DNA from: Chara braunii
Taxonomy: Eukaryota > Streptophyta > Charophyceae > Charales > Characeae
NCBI GenBank assembly: GCA_003427395.1
Contig: BFEA01000010.1
Coordinates: 5,966,278-6,002,667 of the forward strand
Direction of reading: 5' to 3'
DNA length: 36,390 bases
Below are positions 20,331-30,543 of the stretch, in pieces (position 1 is the stretch's first letter; each line of letters starts with the position of its first letter). The position numbers and the translations under genes are program-made. The notes under the pieces were generated by a model. That model worked only from the letters and a program-made list of their open reading frames with translations, had not been told where the DNA came from and ran no database searches.

Positions 20331-22180
20331 ATGCAAGCTACGATTGGTTCCAGCGAGAATCCTAGTGCAGTAGGTTTCAGCGAGAGTCCTCGTGCAGATA
20401 GCGTCTGCCTAACGATGAGTGAATCAGCCAGGGGTGAGGGTACCATTGACGATAGGAGGCAGACACGACGGGACAGGCACGATACCCATAGCGTTCCACT
20501 TTTCACTAGCAGGGGACGAAAGAAGGCTACGGGCCGAAGCAAGGGCCCGTAATCTAGAGATTGCAAAAGAGGCTACCTCTTCAACAATTTCTGCTGCGAA
20601 CTCAATTGGTCAGATTCTGGGCATGTCGCTCAACTCGACCAGTTCACAATCCATCTGCAGTACGTCAGGAGCTGGTTCAGTCAGAGCGTGCAGTCCAGCT
20701 CGTCGCCCCACCTTACAAGGGAGCAGATGGAGCTCCTGCAGGTAGAACTTAAACAAGCCACTAAAAAAGAGAGAGAGATTAGAGATAGGAGTGTCAGACT
20801 AGAGGGTAGGGAGGCAGACAAAGCTGCATTAGAGAGGTTAGATGACTTGACCCTTAACCGCACCGAAAATATTCTTAAGGGGAGCATCTTGTCCATGCAT
20901 GCGTATATGGATAGCAAATCGGACCCTGTCCGGGATACCTTGTACCAAATCCCGAACGTCATGCACAAGCCAAGAATCAGACCTGCAGATTTGCCATCAT
21001 TGTCGTTCTCAGCGATGACAGGCTCGTATCCGCCTCAATCCGAACCAATACCAAGCGGTACGGCCGCAGCAACCATGTCTCAGACTATGGTTTCTTCATC
21101 TTCTTGTCCAGCAGAACGGCTGCAACAGCCATGTCTCAAACTATGGCTTCTTCATCTTCTGGTCCAGCAGCTGGTGCTACACCCCAGCCGCCACCTATCT
21201 CGCAAGTGGGACAACAGCAACCTAAGAACCCCAAGACCTCACTGCAGCCACCTGCCACCTTCTCAGGAGATAAGAAGGAAAAGGCTCTTAACACACATGG
21301 TTGAGAACGGTTCCAGTGTGGGTCAGGGGGAAGAGGCCGTTGGTAGAGGAGGAGGTGATAACTGCTGCATCCTACTTGGCTTACAAGGGATTCAAGGCAC
21401 ATGGGTGATTGGACCAAGACCCACACCCTAAAAAGTTTTATGGATTTGCTAGAGGCGCGGTGGCACAACCCTTAGTAGGCGCAGATAGCCATTGATGGGT
21501 TTTTGGAAACTTGATGCTAGGAAGTACAAGTCGGTGCGCGAATTCACCACGACCATAGAACGTTTGATTGTTGTCCTAGGCGTGGAGTACAAGTCGGTGC
21601 GCGAATTCACCACGACCNNNNNNNNNNNNNNNTACAAGTCGGTGCGCGAATTCACCACGACCATAGAACGTTTGATTGTTGTCCTAGGCGTGGAGTACAA
21701 GTCGGTGCGCGAATTCACCACGACCATGTTCTTGAGATGTCTTCCCACATACATCAAGAACTTCTTAGCCAACGAGGTTCGGCTAGAGTATCACACTTTC
21801 GAGACCTTAAGCAAGAAGGCCCTAGATTTATAGGCTACGGTGCTCAAGCTCCCCCTACGAACGGGAGAAAAAAAAAACTCCGCAAGAGTGGAAGAAAAAT
21901 GGTAGTAGATTGATGATGGTTGATTCCGAAGGAAATCAAATTAAGATCGATGATATTTCTAACCTTGTGGACAGTTCAGAATTAGACGGCGACAATAGTG
22001 TTGAGGGTAGTAACCTCGCGGCGGTACTCAAAACTAAGGCAGGTGGCCGCGGCAAAGGCGGCCAACAGAGGAGTCGAGCAAACCGCAAACCCAAACAAAA
22101 TAGTTGCTTGGGTTAAAGCCGGTTTAGATCAAGATGTGTGGCAGGACCGTTCACAGCGACGAGCCCTCATAAACTATGTG
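20331..22180 (+). pseudogene. gag: gag of copy 2, broken
   Basis: Same domain order as copy 1. It starts at ATG 20331 (MQATIGSSENPSAVG) and reads through the repeats into the RRQTRRDRHD region. The coiled-coil-like part lies in a separate frame (from 20688, LTREQMELLQVELKQA, VRLEGREADKAALERLDD). A 56-bp tandem duplication near 21074-21170 (CATGTCTCAGACTATGG) shifts the frame. The capsid-like segment (about 21495-21833) contains an assembly gap. The nucleocapsid run (21910-22180) is cut by mitochondrial DNA just where the zinc knuckle should begin. A second copy of the knuckle follows at about 23120-23165. Confidence 0.78.
21525..21725. repeat. 93-bp identical repeat around a run of 15 N
   Basis: 21525-21617 and 21633-21725 are identical and separated only by N (21618-21632). 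Within each, TACAAGTCGGTGCGCGAATT occurs twice. A real short tandem duplication in the capsid region was probably mis-resolved during assembly. Copy 1 has only one such segment. Confidence 0.9.
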
Positions 22181-23436
22181 CTTCCAAAATACAAAGTTGG
22201 ACGAATCTGGAAACTTCAGGAAATCCACTTTATACCACTTATTTTTATTTGTTTCTGGTTTCACGTCTTATTTTATTAGTGACCATGATTGGAGCTATAC
22301 TACTTACCACGCATAAGACTAAAGTAAAAAGACAAGATGTTTTTCAACAAATTATGATAGATTTTCAGACCACTATAAAAAAAATATGACAATAGAAAGG
22401 TCTCTATAAGTGCGCCGATTTCGACTTCTTTGTGGAGGATGTAGTTTGAACTCCGACATTGTTCAGAACATGTCTAAAACAATACCTTACCTTATCCCAA
22501 GAGGCTCGACTCTTGCGACAGCCGACGAAGGCCTCTAGAGGCTCGCCGCAGAGTTGGAAAAATGACTATCAGCAGCTTGTATGCAGAAACTCAAAGGTCG
22601 CGCATATTTCCCGTAGAAGATCCCTCCTAAGGGTGGGTATCCTTCTTCTCAATCTTGGGCCTCTACTAGCTCCACCTCGGGAAACACCTACGGCTAGTAG
22701 ATGTTGTAACTGCTTCTACTATTGTTGAAGCGGGTGATGTACCCTCCCCGTTTGAAGAGTTGGCTGAAGCTATTGACTCCTTACATCCGGACCCAACCAT
22801 ACTCTGTACGATGGATGTGTCTGAAACCTTAGAGGATTTTCAAGGTAAGTGATCGGCAAGGGACCCTCGTGGTCCTGGGTGAGTCGCGATCCCAAAAGGG
22901 AGCATTTTGTTATGGAAGTTGGTGTGGGTGGCCGCAAGCGCGGTGCCTTCGTAGACATCGGCTCCATGCGAAACTTCATAAGTCGCGATTGTGTTCAGAG
23001 ACCGCGCCTGAAGGACTGGGTGCAAGAGTCGGGCAAAACACAAACCCAAACAAAATAGCTGTTTGGGTTAAAGCCGATTTAGATCAAGATGTGTGGCAGG
23101 ACCGTTGGCAGCCAGGAGCCTGCATAAACTGTGCCGAGTATGACCGTCAGCAGTTTAAATGCAAAAACTCCAAGGTCGCGCAAATTTCCCGCAGAAGATC
23201 CCTCCTAAGGGTGGGTATCCTTCTACTAGCTCCACCTCGGGAAACACCTACAACTAGTAGAAGTTGTTGCTGCTTCTACTATTGTTGAAGCGGGTGATGT
23301 ACCCTCCCTGTTTCAAGAGTTGGCTAAATCTATTGACTCCTTAGGACCCAACCATACTCTGTACGTTGGATGTGTCTGAAGCCTTAGAGGACCTTCAAGG
23401 TGAGTGGTCGACAAAGGCCCCTCGTGGTCCTGGGTG
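22075..23436 (+). repeat. Segmental duplication of the gag-pol junction in copy 2
   Basis: The sequence from CAAACCCAAACAAAATAG (about 22086) through the zinc-knuckle region to CTCGTGGTCCTGGGTG (about 22868) occurs again from about 23040 to 23436. The first unit carries the mitochondrial insert and continues into the protease. The second has a complete knuckle region but then jumps to RT at about 23450, missing the protease and linker. The second knuckle reads CINCAEYDRQQFKC, with Arg for His. Confidence 0.8.
22181..22389 (+). pseudogene. nad6: Nuclear mitochondrial insertion: 3' end of nad6
   Basis: An open frame encodes the C-terminal ~70 residues of NADH dehydrogenase subunit 6, a membrane subunit of complex I, ending in a TGA stop at 22387-22389. 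Diagnostic stretches are WTNLETSGNPLYTTYF, LILLVTMIGAILLTTHK and KVKRQDVFQQ, matching plant mitochondrial nad6. It interrupts the gag nucleocapsid immediately after CATAAACTATGTG; the retroelement resumes at about 22557 with GACTATCAGCAG. The remaining 22390-22556 is probably mitochondrial flank plus repair filler, not identified. As a fragment without promoter or organelle context it is a NUMT, not a gene. Confidence 0.85.
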
Positions 23437-24235
23437 GCACTATGCCGCAAGTTCATGCCATAGAGATCATCCCAGGTAGCAAAACACCTGAAGGGAGAAT
23501 CTATAGGATGGCTCCGACCGAGTTGGATGAGCTGCGACGACAACTGAAATAGCTCACAGAGAAGGGATGGATACGGCCTAGCACCTCCCCCCTTGGCTCA
23601 ACAATATTATTTGTCCCAAACAAAGGAGGAACACTTAATTATATACACCTCAACGCCATCACTGTAAGGAACGCAGAGCCTCTACCACACATCGACAACC
23701 TATTGGATACGGTGCATGGATACAAGTACTATACTAAGATTTAAAATCCGTCCACCATCAAATTGCTATAAGATAAGAGGATCAGCACAAAACCGCATTC
23801 CAAACCAAGTACGGTCCCCTTGGCCTTAGCAATACGCTGAGTACATTCCAGCTCACCATAAATAGAATTTTTCATGACTACTTAGATAGGTTCGTCGTTG
23901 TGTCCCTTGATGATATACTCATCTTCAATAGACTGTCGAGGAGCATGCTCAACCTGTAGACAAGGTGCTTTCACTCCTTCGGCAACACAAAAACAAAATA
24001 GACTTAAAAATGTGAGTTCGATCGCCCTCGAATTTTGCAATTGGGTCATGGGATTAAGCCCGAAGATGCGAAGGTGGCTAGCATACGTGACTGGCCATGA
24101 CCCCCGTCTGTGACTGAGGTGAGATCGTTCTCAGGAATGTGTGGTTATTACCACAACTTTATTAAGAACTATGACACGATCACATCTCCCTTGACTTATC
24201 TAACTCGACTTGATTTCCCACGGGAATGGACAAAC

Positions 24236-24445
24236 GAGTGTGAGGCAACTCTCAAGCGTTTCAAGCGTGCACTCATGCACCATGAGATTGACACCCGACC
24301 CGCAAAGGCAGTTTATGGTAACCACTGACACAACCGACGAGTGTGAGGCAACTCTCAAGCGTTTCTCAAGCGTTTCAAGTGTGCACTCGTGCACCATGAG
24401 ATTGGTACCCGACCTGCAAAGGCAGTTTATCGTAACCACTAACAC
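24236..24445 (+). repeat. ~103-bp tandem duplication in pol of copy 2
   Basis: GAGTGTGAGGCAACTCTCAA at 24236 recurs at 24339; the second unit has about 10 extra bases (CTCAAGCGTTT repeated). It duplicates the start of the RNase H domain. Copy 1 has one unit. Confidence 0.92.
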
Positions 24446-24971
24446 AAGTCAATACGACATTGCCGCAATGCTGGCTCAGCAGGAAGGGAAAAAGTTGAGA
24501 CAGGTCGAGTATATGAGCAAACAGATGTCATAAAAAAAGTTGGCAAAGTCCACCCATGAGAGGGAACTTTATGACCTCTACAAGACACTTGCCCACTTAT
24601 GAAGGATCTTCTATTTGAGAACTGACCATCAGACCCTCAAGTGGAGCAAGGCACAACCGGTTCTCTTTGATGTACTCGAACGCTGGATTGAAGTCGTAGA
24701 TCAGTATGGTTTCAAACTAGACTATGTGAAAGGAGAGTACAACAAGGTTGCGGATGCATTGTCTCGTAGGACAGATTACCTAGGTGAGCTGATTTTTGAA
24801 TTTGACCTTTTTAAGAACATTACTTAGTCCTTGGGGGAAGCCTACAAGAAAAACCCTATCACGATTGACATCATCAACAAACTAGAGGTCAAAGACAAGG
24901 CCACCACTGACAAGTTTGTGATGGTGGATGTGTTACTCTTCCTTGAGAAGGCAAGGTTTCAAAGGTTGGTT

Positions 24972-25046
24972 AGATGTGCTGCATCTTTTTCAGGTAAATT
25001 ATGAAAAGCACCTAACTTTTCTTGTGTCTCTAGATTCTTAAGCCGT
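24972..25046. other. ~75-bp insertion in the integrase N-terminus of copy 2
   Basis: Copy 1 reads CAAAGGTTAGTTGTTCCATC, while copy 2 has about 75 additional bases between the same two halves. The insert is AT-rich and its complement is an open frame (GAFHNLPEKDAAHL). This could be an organellar fragment. The source is not recognised. Confidence 0.5.
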
Positions 25047-26342
25047 TGTTATTCCATCCAGCGAGATTTTGCGCATAGTTTATTTTCAGGTTCGTGCCGC
25101 GATGCAACACGACATTTCGGCTATAAAAAGACTAGTGTTAATTTAGTGCAGCAATTCTAGCGGCCTAACATGCTTGACGATGCAAAAAAGTATGTACAGG
25201 CCTGTCAGGTCTGTCAGCTGGACAAGCCGCATACTCAAGCTCCACTTGGGTTATTAATGCCTCTACCCATCCCTGCTGGTCCGGGGCAGAGTATCTCGAT
25301 GGACTTCATGGATACCCTCGTGGCCAGCAAAAGTGGCAAGATATATTTTCGTCATAGTTGATAGGTTCATTAAATGTGCTAGACTAATTGTCATGCCAGA
25401 GACCGCCAGGACTCAACACATCATCAAGTTATTCATGGATAACTGGGCACGTGAATTTGGACTGCCAAAGATGATCGTTAGTGATAGAGATGTGTGTTTC
25501 ACAAGCGAGATGTGGAAGAAGGCCAGATGGGCAGCCAGCTCCAAATGACTTCTAGGAATCATACCAAACCCCATGGATGACTCACACAAATGAATCGGGT
25601 GATGCAACATTTGCTGAGGCATCATACTAAGCCTGACCAGGATGACTGGGATGAGAAATTACCTCTCATTGCGAGTCTGTACAAATAACGATGTACACAA
25701 CACCGCCAGGGTCACCCCGAATCAGCTGCGTCTGTGTGGAAGCCTAGATCTGCATTAGACTTCCTCCTTACCTGCTGCAACTATTGGAACCATCAAGTTT
25801 GGTGTCCAATACGAGAAGTTGTTGCAGCAAGCTGTCGAGAACATCAAGAAGTCTCAGGAGGCAATGATTGCTTCCGAGAAAAAACATCGCTGACAGTCCA
25901 CATTTCAGGTAGGGGAACGTGTCTGGGTTAAACCTAGTGAACTGGGACAAGGAGTTCGGCAGCTCTAGGTAACTAATGCCTTAGTACTTGGGTACCTGGG
26001 AAGTCCTGGATATTGTGGGTAGTGAGATGGATGGTCCCTCGTACGTTATCCGCATCCCTGGCCACTTACGCACTCACCTTGTGTTTCATGCCTCAAAGCT
26101 CACTCCTTTCGCCGAGACAGAACAGTTCCCATGAAGGAGATCTACGCTGGCCCCAACCATGGATGGCCACGTGGACGTCGATGATATCCTGGAGCACAGA
26201 GACACGCCTGTTCCCAAGCCAGCTGGCAGGGGTAGACAGCCTAAACCTGTAAAGGAGTATAGAGTTCGATTCAGGCATCATACTGACCCGAAGAAAGAGC
26301 GGTGATTTACCAGGGAAGAGCTGGTCAAGACAGCTCCTCAGA

Positions 26343-27293
26343 TGTGTATTCACGCTGTTGCAGCCCACCAGTTGGTTGAATGAACACGTGAGCCTCACTA
26401 AGTTGCGTCATACAGTTGGCCTATTGGCAGTTACGCCTGGGCACATACACACAAAGCAGGGCCGATACATCATGAAGTGGCCACCGGCCTATGCAAAAGC
26501 AGAACTGCCGACGTAACCGGGGTCCTGTGCAAATTCAGCAAACGGCCCAAGTCCGAAGACTCGAGCCGTGCCCAGCTGTAAAGGGCCCAAGCCCTCAACT
26601 GCAGTTTCTGACCTGGGCGCAGGAACTGGGGCCCACCGGGAAGCTACTGGAAGCTTCCAGCCAGGCCACACGCAGCATTCAGGAGGCCGCCACTTGCATA
26701 TAGGAAGAGAGGCAGCCCAAGCCAGGCATTCTGGCCTACGTGGGCAATGCGGTCACGCCGCTGCGCCGCTGCATTGGACGCTGCGCTAAGGCTCATGCGG
26801 TGGCGGGGTGTATTGAGGTGAGGAGGTGCGCTGCAGGGCAGCGAAGTGCTGGCAGGCATAGCCGGGCTGCTGAGTGCTAGGGGGTAAGAGGGTAATCAGG
26901 TGGTCTTCAAGGAAGGAGGCGATGTGTGGGTCATCAAGGTCTGACGGGGGTGACGAGATACGTACCTGGTGCATGAAGAGAGGTCGGCTATGGTGTTGAC
27001 ATCATGTACATTGGTCTTCGAGAGTCGAAGTGAGCCCGTTGCATGAACACAGCTGTAGGTAGGATAATCCAGTACGGTAGGCTAGGTGTTGGGCGCCAGA
27101 CAGAGAGGAGCAACTTTGGATACTGTGTTGGTGTGGTCTAAGGGCTTGAGCATTGGCTCATTATTCGTTGTATTGCTCTAATTGGATGGATTCTCGGTGC
27201 AATTGTGCTCTCTGCTTGTACACGACTACTTTGACATCTGTGTGATTTCGCAACTTGGTTTTCTGTATATCGTTCACACTCATATTCCTTGCA
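26343..27293 (+). repeat. LTR3 (right LTR, 5'-truncated)
   Basis: Matches LTR1 from GTATTCA.GCTGTTGC to the terminal TTCCTTGCA, so it lacks about the first 130 bp. The polypurine tract is also missing: pol ends at CTCCTCAGAT and the LTR follows at once. It has about 60 bp near 26845-26910 (including GGGTAAGAGGGTAATCAGG) not seen in the other LTRs. GAAC follows the end. Confidence 0.85.
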
Positions 27294-28440
27294 GAACCCT
27301 TCCTCCCAAACTTCTATGGTGAACCCTAGGGACGCCGCACTCTTAACAAACCTAGGACGTGAGAGCAGAAAATTCTAGGCTCAACAAAATAGGTTCCAAC
27401 ACAGTGTGGAGGATGGCTGTGTCTGCACACCAGGTGACCTCATCCTATAGTCACGAACATCAAGCAGTGCAGAAGCAAGCTCAAAGTGAAGAGCAAATGG
27501 ACTCCTGCCATGGTATTCGCATCATAACATAAAAAGAAAGTGGACTGCTGCAGTATCAGAGGTTTAAAACCACCACTACCCTTCCCAGGCAACTTTGAGA
27601 ATAAAAAATGTAACATCCCAGGTTCTTCTTCAGAGGCTGGGCACTACAGGACACAAATTGCTGACAGCACCAGCCAAAAGGGAAAAACGAGAAGGAAAAA
27701 CCGCTGTGCCCATGCTTTGGCACAGCTTGCCACACACTACAAGTCCACCCTGGCAAAAGGAGGTTCAGACATGGCGGTGGTCTGACCCAGCACTACTCTG
27801 CCCACATACCCCAGTCACACTCAGCACTACCCTGCCCAAGCTCCCCGCTCGTACTGGGCTTCCCAAATGCCCATGGCAGAGGACAACTCAAATCACCACC
27901 TACCAAACCATCATAATCTTTCCCTAATTGTGATGGCTCACCCATCACCTGCCATCACCAACATCAGGTTAATGAGGTCTGTATAAGTTCTACTTTAGAG
28001 ATCACAGGTTCAAACAACAAACAAACAGTGCCCCAACACTTAAACAAACTGATAGGCCTTACCTCAGCCCTTGTACGAAGTCGACAGATCGAATCATGAA
28101 AAAAAGGAGTAGCAGTTGTGCCAGCGTTGTCAACCGTCAAAGGCCGACTCCTGATGGCAGAAAGAGGCTGGGACACGTAGTGGTCATTTTTACCGATGAA
28201 CTTGGGAAATTCCATTCCCACTTGGGGGCTTGATGGCCTTGGGCTACCAAAGGGAAAAGGCTGGGTGGTGGGGCCGGGCAAAGTGATGGTATTTCTCATC
28301 TGTTCTGGTTCGGCAAACCTTGGCGCGTGACAGAAAGAGGCTGGTATTTTTTACCAATGAACTCGTGAAATTCCATTCCCACTTGAGGGCACAGCTGAGC
28401 ATGGAGTTTATGACTAGCGACATTGGTGCGATTGCTAGTT
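27294..28440. other. Host flank without recognised gene
   Basis: Right flank of the LTR array. Several 80-110 codon open frames occur on both strands without family motifs. A direct repeat AGAAAGAGGCTGG ... AAATTCCATTCCCACTTG lies at about 28160-28230 and 28329-28385. A GGTTCAAAC box-B-like motif occurs at about 28008 without a convincing box A. Confidence 0.5.
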
Positions 28441-28454
28441 GTTGCTGTTTTTTT

Positions 28455-28535
28455 CACGATTTGAACCGTTGACTTCGCATATTTTTGTGGGTTTCGACCC
28501 AGTAACTACTGAGCTCTTTCATTAGGACCATTGGT
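28455..28535 (-). mobile_element. tRNA-like head of a SINE candidate
   Basis: On the minus strand AGAGCTCAGTAGTTACTGG resembles a tRNA box A. GGTTCAAATCG follows about 48 bases later and matches the box B consensus GGTTCGANTCC at 9 of 11 positions. Spacing is like that of a tRNA gene, but no cloverleaf acceptor stem is evident, so a tRNA-derived SINE relic is more likely than a tRNA. Confidence 0.4.
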
Positions 28536-29117
28536 GTTGACGATACTAAGGACTATTACTAAAGTTTTTGAGGATGGTCTCGAACTGTGGTCTGTAGGAC
28601 TTTACTGATTTTTTCGAGAAAAGGCATTGGACGGTACTACTTGTTGGACAAGTGAAAAACCTTCATCAGGTAGGATACCTACTGTGCGTTAACCTCTTTT
28701 AAAAAATGTACGTACTTTTCTTCTAGAGCTTTCCTTTTAGAACTAGACAACCCAATACTTACATAAATAGGTGATGCGCAAACCATTTTATCCGGGGTTG
28801 TCATTTGTCATTCACTCTCCTCTTCTCCCTCTCCTGTTCTCCCTCTCCTCTCTCTCTTCTCTCTTCTCTTCTTCTTCAAACTTCCTCCTCTTCTTCCTTC
28901 TGTTTTGCCATCTTTGGTGTCCTTGTTCCTGGTTTATTGCTGCTTATTAGCTGTCTGATGACATACAAGGCCGCCAAGCCCCTAGGGATGCGCAGCAATC
29001 CACCCCAAACAGCGGAGCAAATAACCTACCTGGGCTGCAGTAGCCGTGGTTTAAGACTCACACATTGTGGGCCACCAACCAGGATGACATCTTTTTTCTT
29101 TTACCTGTCTTTTAAAC

Positions 29118-29439
29118 GACGAACAGCCTTGATATATCATCTTTGGAGTTTGAACCAACTGGGCCCATGTAAATTCAGGGTTATTTGATCACATCAGATC
29201 TGAACTCAAGTCTCTGTTTCAACGGTTCAACGGTTCAACGGTTCATGGGTGTGCGGACTGAGATAGGGCAGTTGGTGACGACATCAGCCTTGAGATATCA
29301 TCTTTGAACTGACTGCCCCCTGGTTTGAACTGAGTTACTACTCATTTGACTACAATGGACTTTTAAGTTTGAACTCAAATCTTTGCTTCAATAGTTCATG
29401 GATGTACGGACTGAGATAGGGCAGTTGGTGATGACATCC
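29118..29439 (+). repeat. Two ~160-bp diverged tandem units
   Basis: Each unit has CAGCCTTGA.ATATCATCTTTG near its start and CGGACTGAGATAGGGCAGTT near its end, with TTTGAACT(C)-type motifs between. The first unit contains three head-to-tail copies of the 9-mer TTCAACGGT. Confidence 0.75.
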
Positions 29440-29479
29440 TTTTGCATCAACACTTCTTTCATTCTTTAAGTTCAATCAG

Positions 29480-29555
29480 GACTCGAGCTCCGGTCCGTAT
29501 CCGAAAACTTCAAGTGGGTACCAAATTACCAACTGAGCTAGCAGTAACTCGTTTC
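29480..29555 (-). mobile_element. Second tRNA-like SINE head candidate
   Basis: The minus strand carries TAGCTCAGTTGGTAA, an exact tRNA box A, and about 51 bases later AGCTCGAGTCC, 9 of 11 to box B. No acceptor stem pairing or CCA-end context was recognised, so this is more likely a SINE promoter than a functional tRNA. Confidence 0.5.
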
Positions 29556-30408
29556 CTTTTGGGTAGAATTTCATCTTTCCACCGGGGCAGACCTGGACCA
29601 GCGACAATGCTGTTCCGCCACCACAGTGGTCGCTCTGTCCTTCTCGCACTATGCATTCATGGTTTGAACAAACACCAGGCTGTTCATGAGTTCGAGGACA
29701 GATAGGCAGGGACTCTACACGCCGTCCCCCACGAGGCAAGTCTGACAACCGGCGCCCATAACACATCAGTCTATCGCCAGATCCCTGCAACACGAGTAAC
29801 CGATTTTATTGATGCTTTGCATGCGCTCGGACTTCTACTTTCTATCCTGTCTGTCTCAGTGTGTATCTATTTTCCCTCCTGCCTGTCCCCGTGTCTGTGT
29901 TCTCTTGTCATCGATGATTCATGGCACATCTGTGAGGCCTTAGCACTGCGCAACTTGACGTTCTTGACCGACTCAAGCATTGCTGAGGCATGAAAACCAC
30001 CAACCCCAGATGACAACACATCATAAACGGGGGTAGGATGAGCAAGTGAGAGGACCGATGACTAAGAGAGAACGCCCATCGGCAGTTCAATCAGACACAC
30101 CGCACAGACTGCAAGACGATCACCACAAAACAGGATCGCTTGTTCCAGGCTGGCAGTGGTTGCTTCTCTCGTTCAGATTCTCTCGAGCATCCCCCCTGTG
30201 TAAACATGACAAAAATTATGGGCAGGGAAGGCTAGGAGGTGGGTACAGAACGATAGTCCAGTTCAAGTTCGTCCCTCTGCCAACAGGCAGCGAGAGACAA
30301 GTATCAATTTCCAATGCAACAAGTGAGGATGCCTCTCGAAGTAGCTTGCATTTTAAGACCGGACGAAGCAATGGTTCTTACATCAGTTGTCCTTCTGTTG
30401 TTGTTTAC

Positions 30409-30538
30409 CTATTGTTGTTGTCGCAGAATGTCCAAAATACACCTCTTGTAGACAGATCTTCATCATACAGGACCTCTAGAAGAGAGGAATCATCAACGCA
30501 ATCCGATGTCCATCCTTTGTGCAAAATACAACGGTAAT
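30409..30538 (-). CDS. Candidate internal exon, product unknown
   Basis: A 130-bp open stretch on the minus strand bounded by a TTGTGCAG acceptor and an AG/GTAAAC donor. It encodes (D)YRCILHKGWTSDCVDD...LLEVLYDEDLSTRGVFWTFCDNNNR. Codon use looks protein-like, but I recognise no family. It lies downstream of the RKP-like gene on the same strand and would belong to a separate gene. Only splice-site quality and openness support it. Confidence 0.3.
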
Positions 30539-30543
30539 CTGCA

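Larger units (their letters stand above)
22869..26340 (+). pseudogene. pol: pol of copy 2, broken
   Basis: The protease region (22849-23058) repeats AFVDIGSMRNFIS. RT begins near 23450, keeps WIRPSTSP (about 23572) and the upstream segment that copy 1 lost, but has SLDD instead of YLDD at 23903-23914. It also lacks the coding for the FMVMPFG block. The RNase H start is tandemly duplicated (24236-24445), followed by LKWSKAQPVLFDVLERWIEV (from about 24640). Integrase shows VQACQVCQLDKPHTQAPLG (from about 25194), SISMDFMDTLV and IVSDRDVCF (about 25480), but the HGQDE region is degraded. The chromodomain-like tail (about 26168-26330) carries RHHTDPKKER followed by a stop. It ends abruptly at LTR3 with no polypurine tract. 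Confidence 0.83.
8892..27293 (+). mobile_element. Tandem Ty3/Gypsy (chromovirus-type) array: LTR-gag-pol-LTR-gag-pol-LTR
   Basis: Three LTR copies of one family bracket two internal regions, all on the plus strand. The middle LTR acts as 3' LTR for copy 1 (a polypurine tract abuts it) and as 5' LTR for copy 2 (a decayed primer-binding site follows it). The outer flanks share GAAC (8888-8891, 27294-27297), fitting one target duplication for the whole 18.4 kb. The pol order PR-RT-RNase H-IN with a chromodomain-like C-terminus indicates the chromovirus branch of Ty3/Gypsy. Neither copy can encode intact proteins. A single integration followed by unequal LTR recombination with another copy explains the structure best. 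Confidence 0.85.

Noticed and set aside
27999-28025. GGTTCAAAC as a third SINE/tRNA box B
   Set aside because: No acceptable box A at tRNA-like distance.
30046-30537. 163-codon plus-strand frame
   Set aside because: No recognisable family or motif; the opposite strand has a better splice-bounded candidate in part of it.
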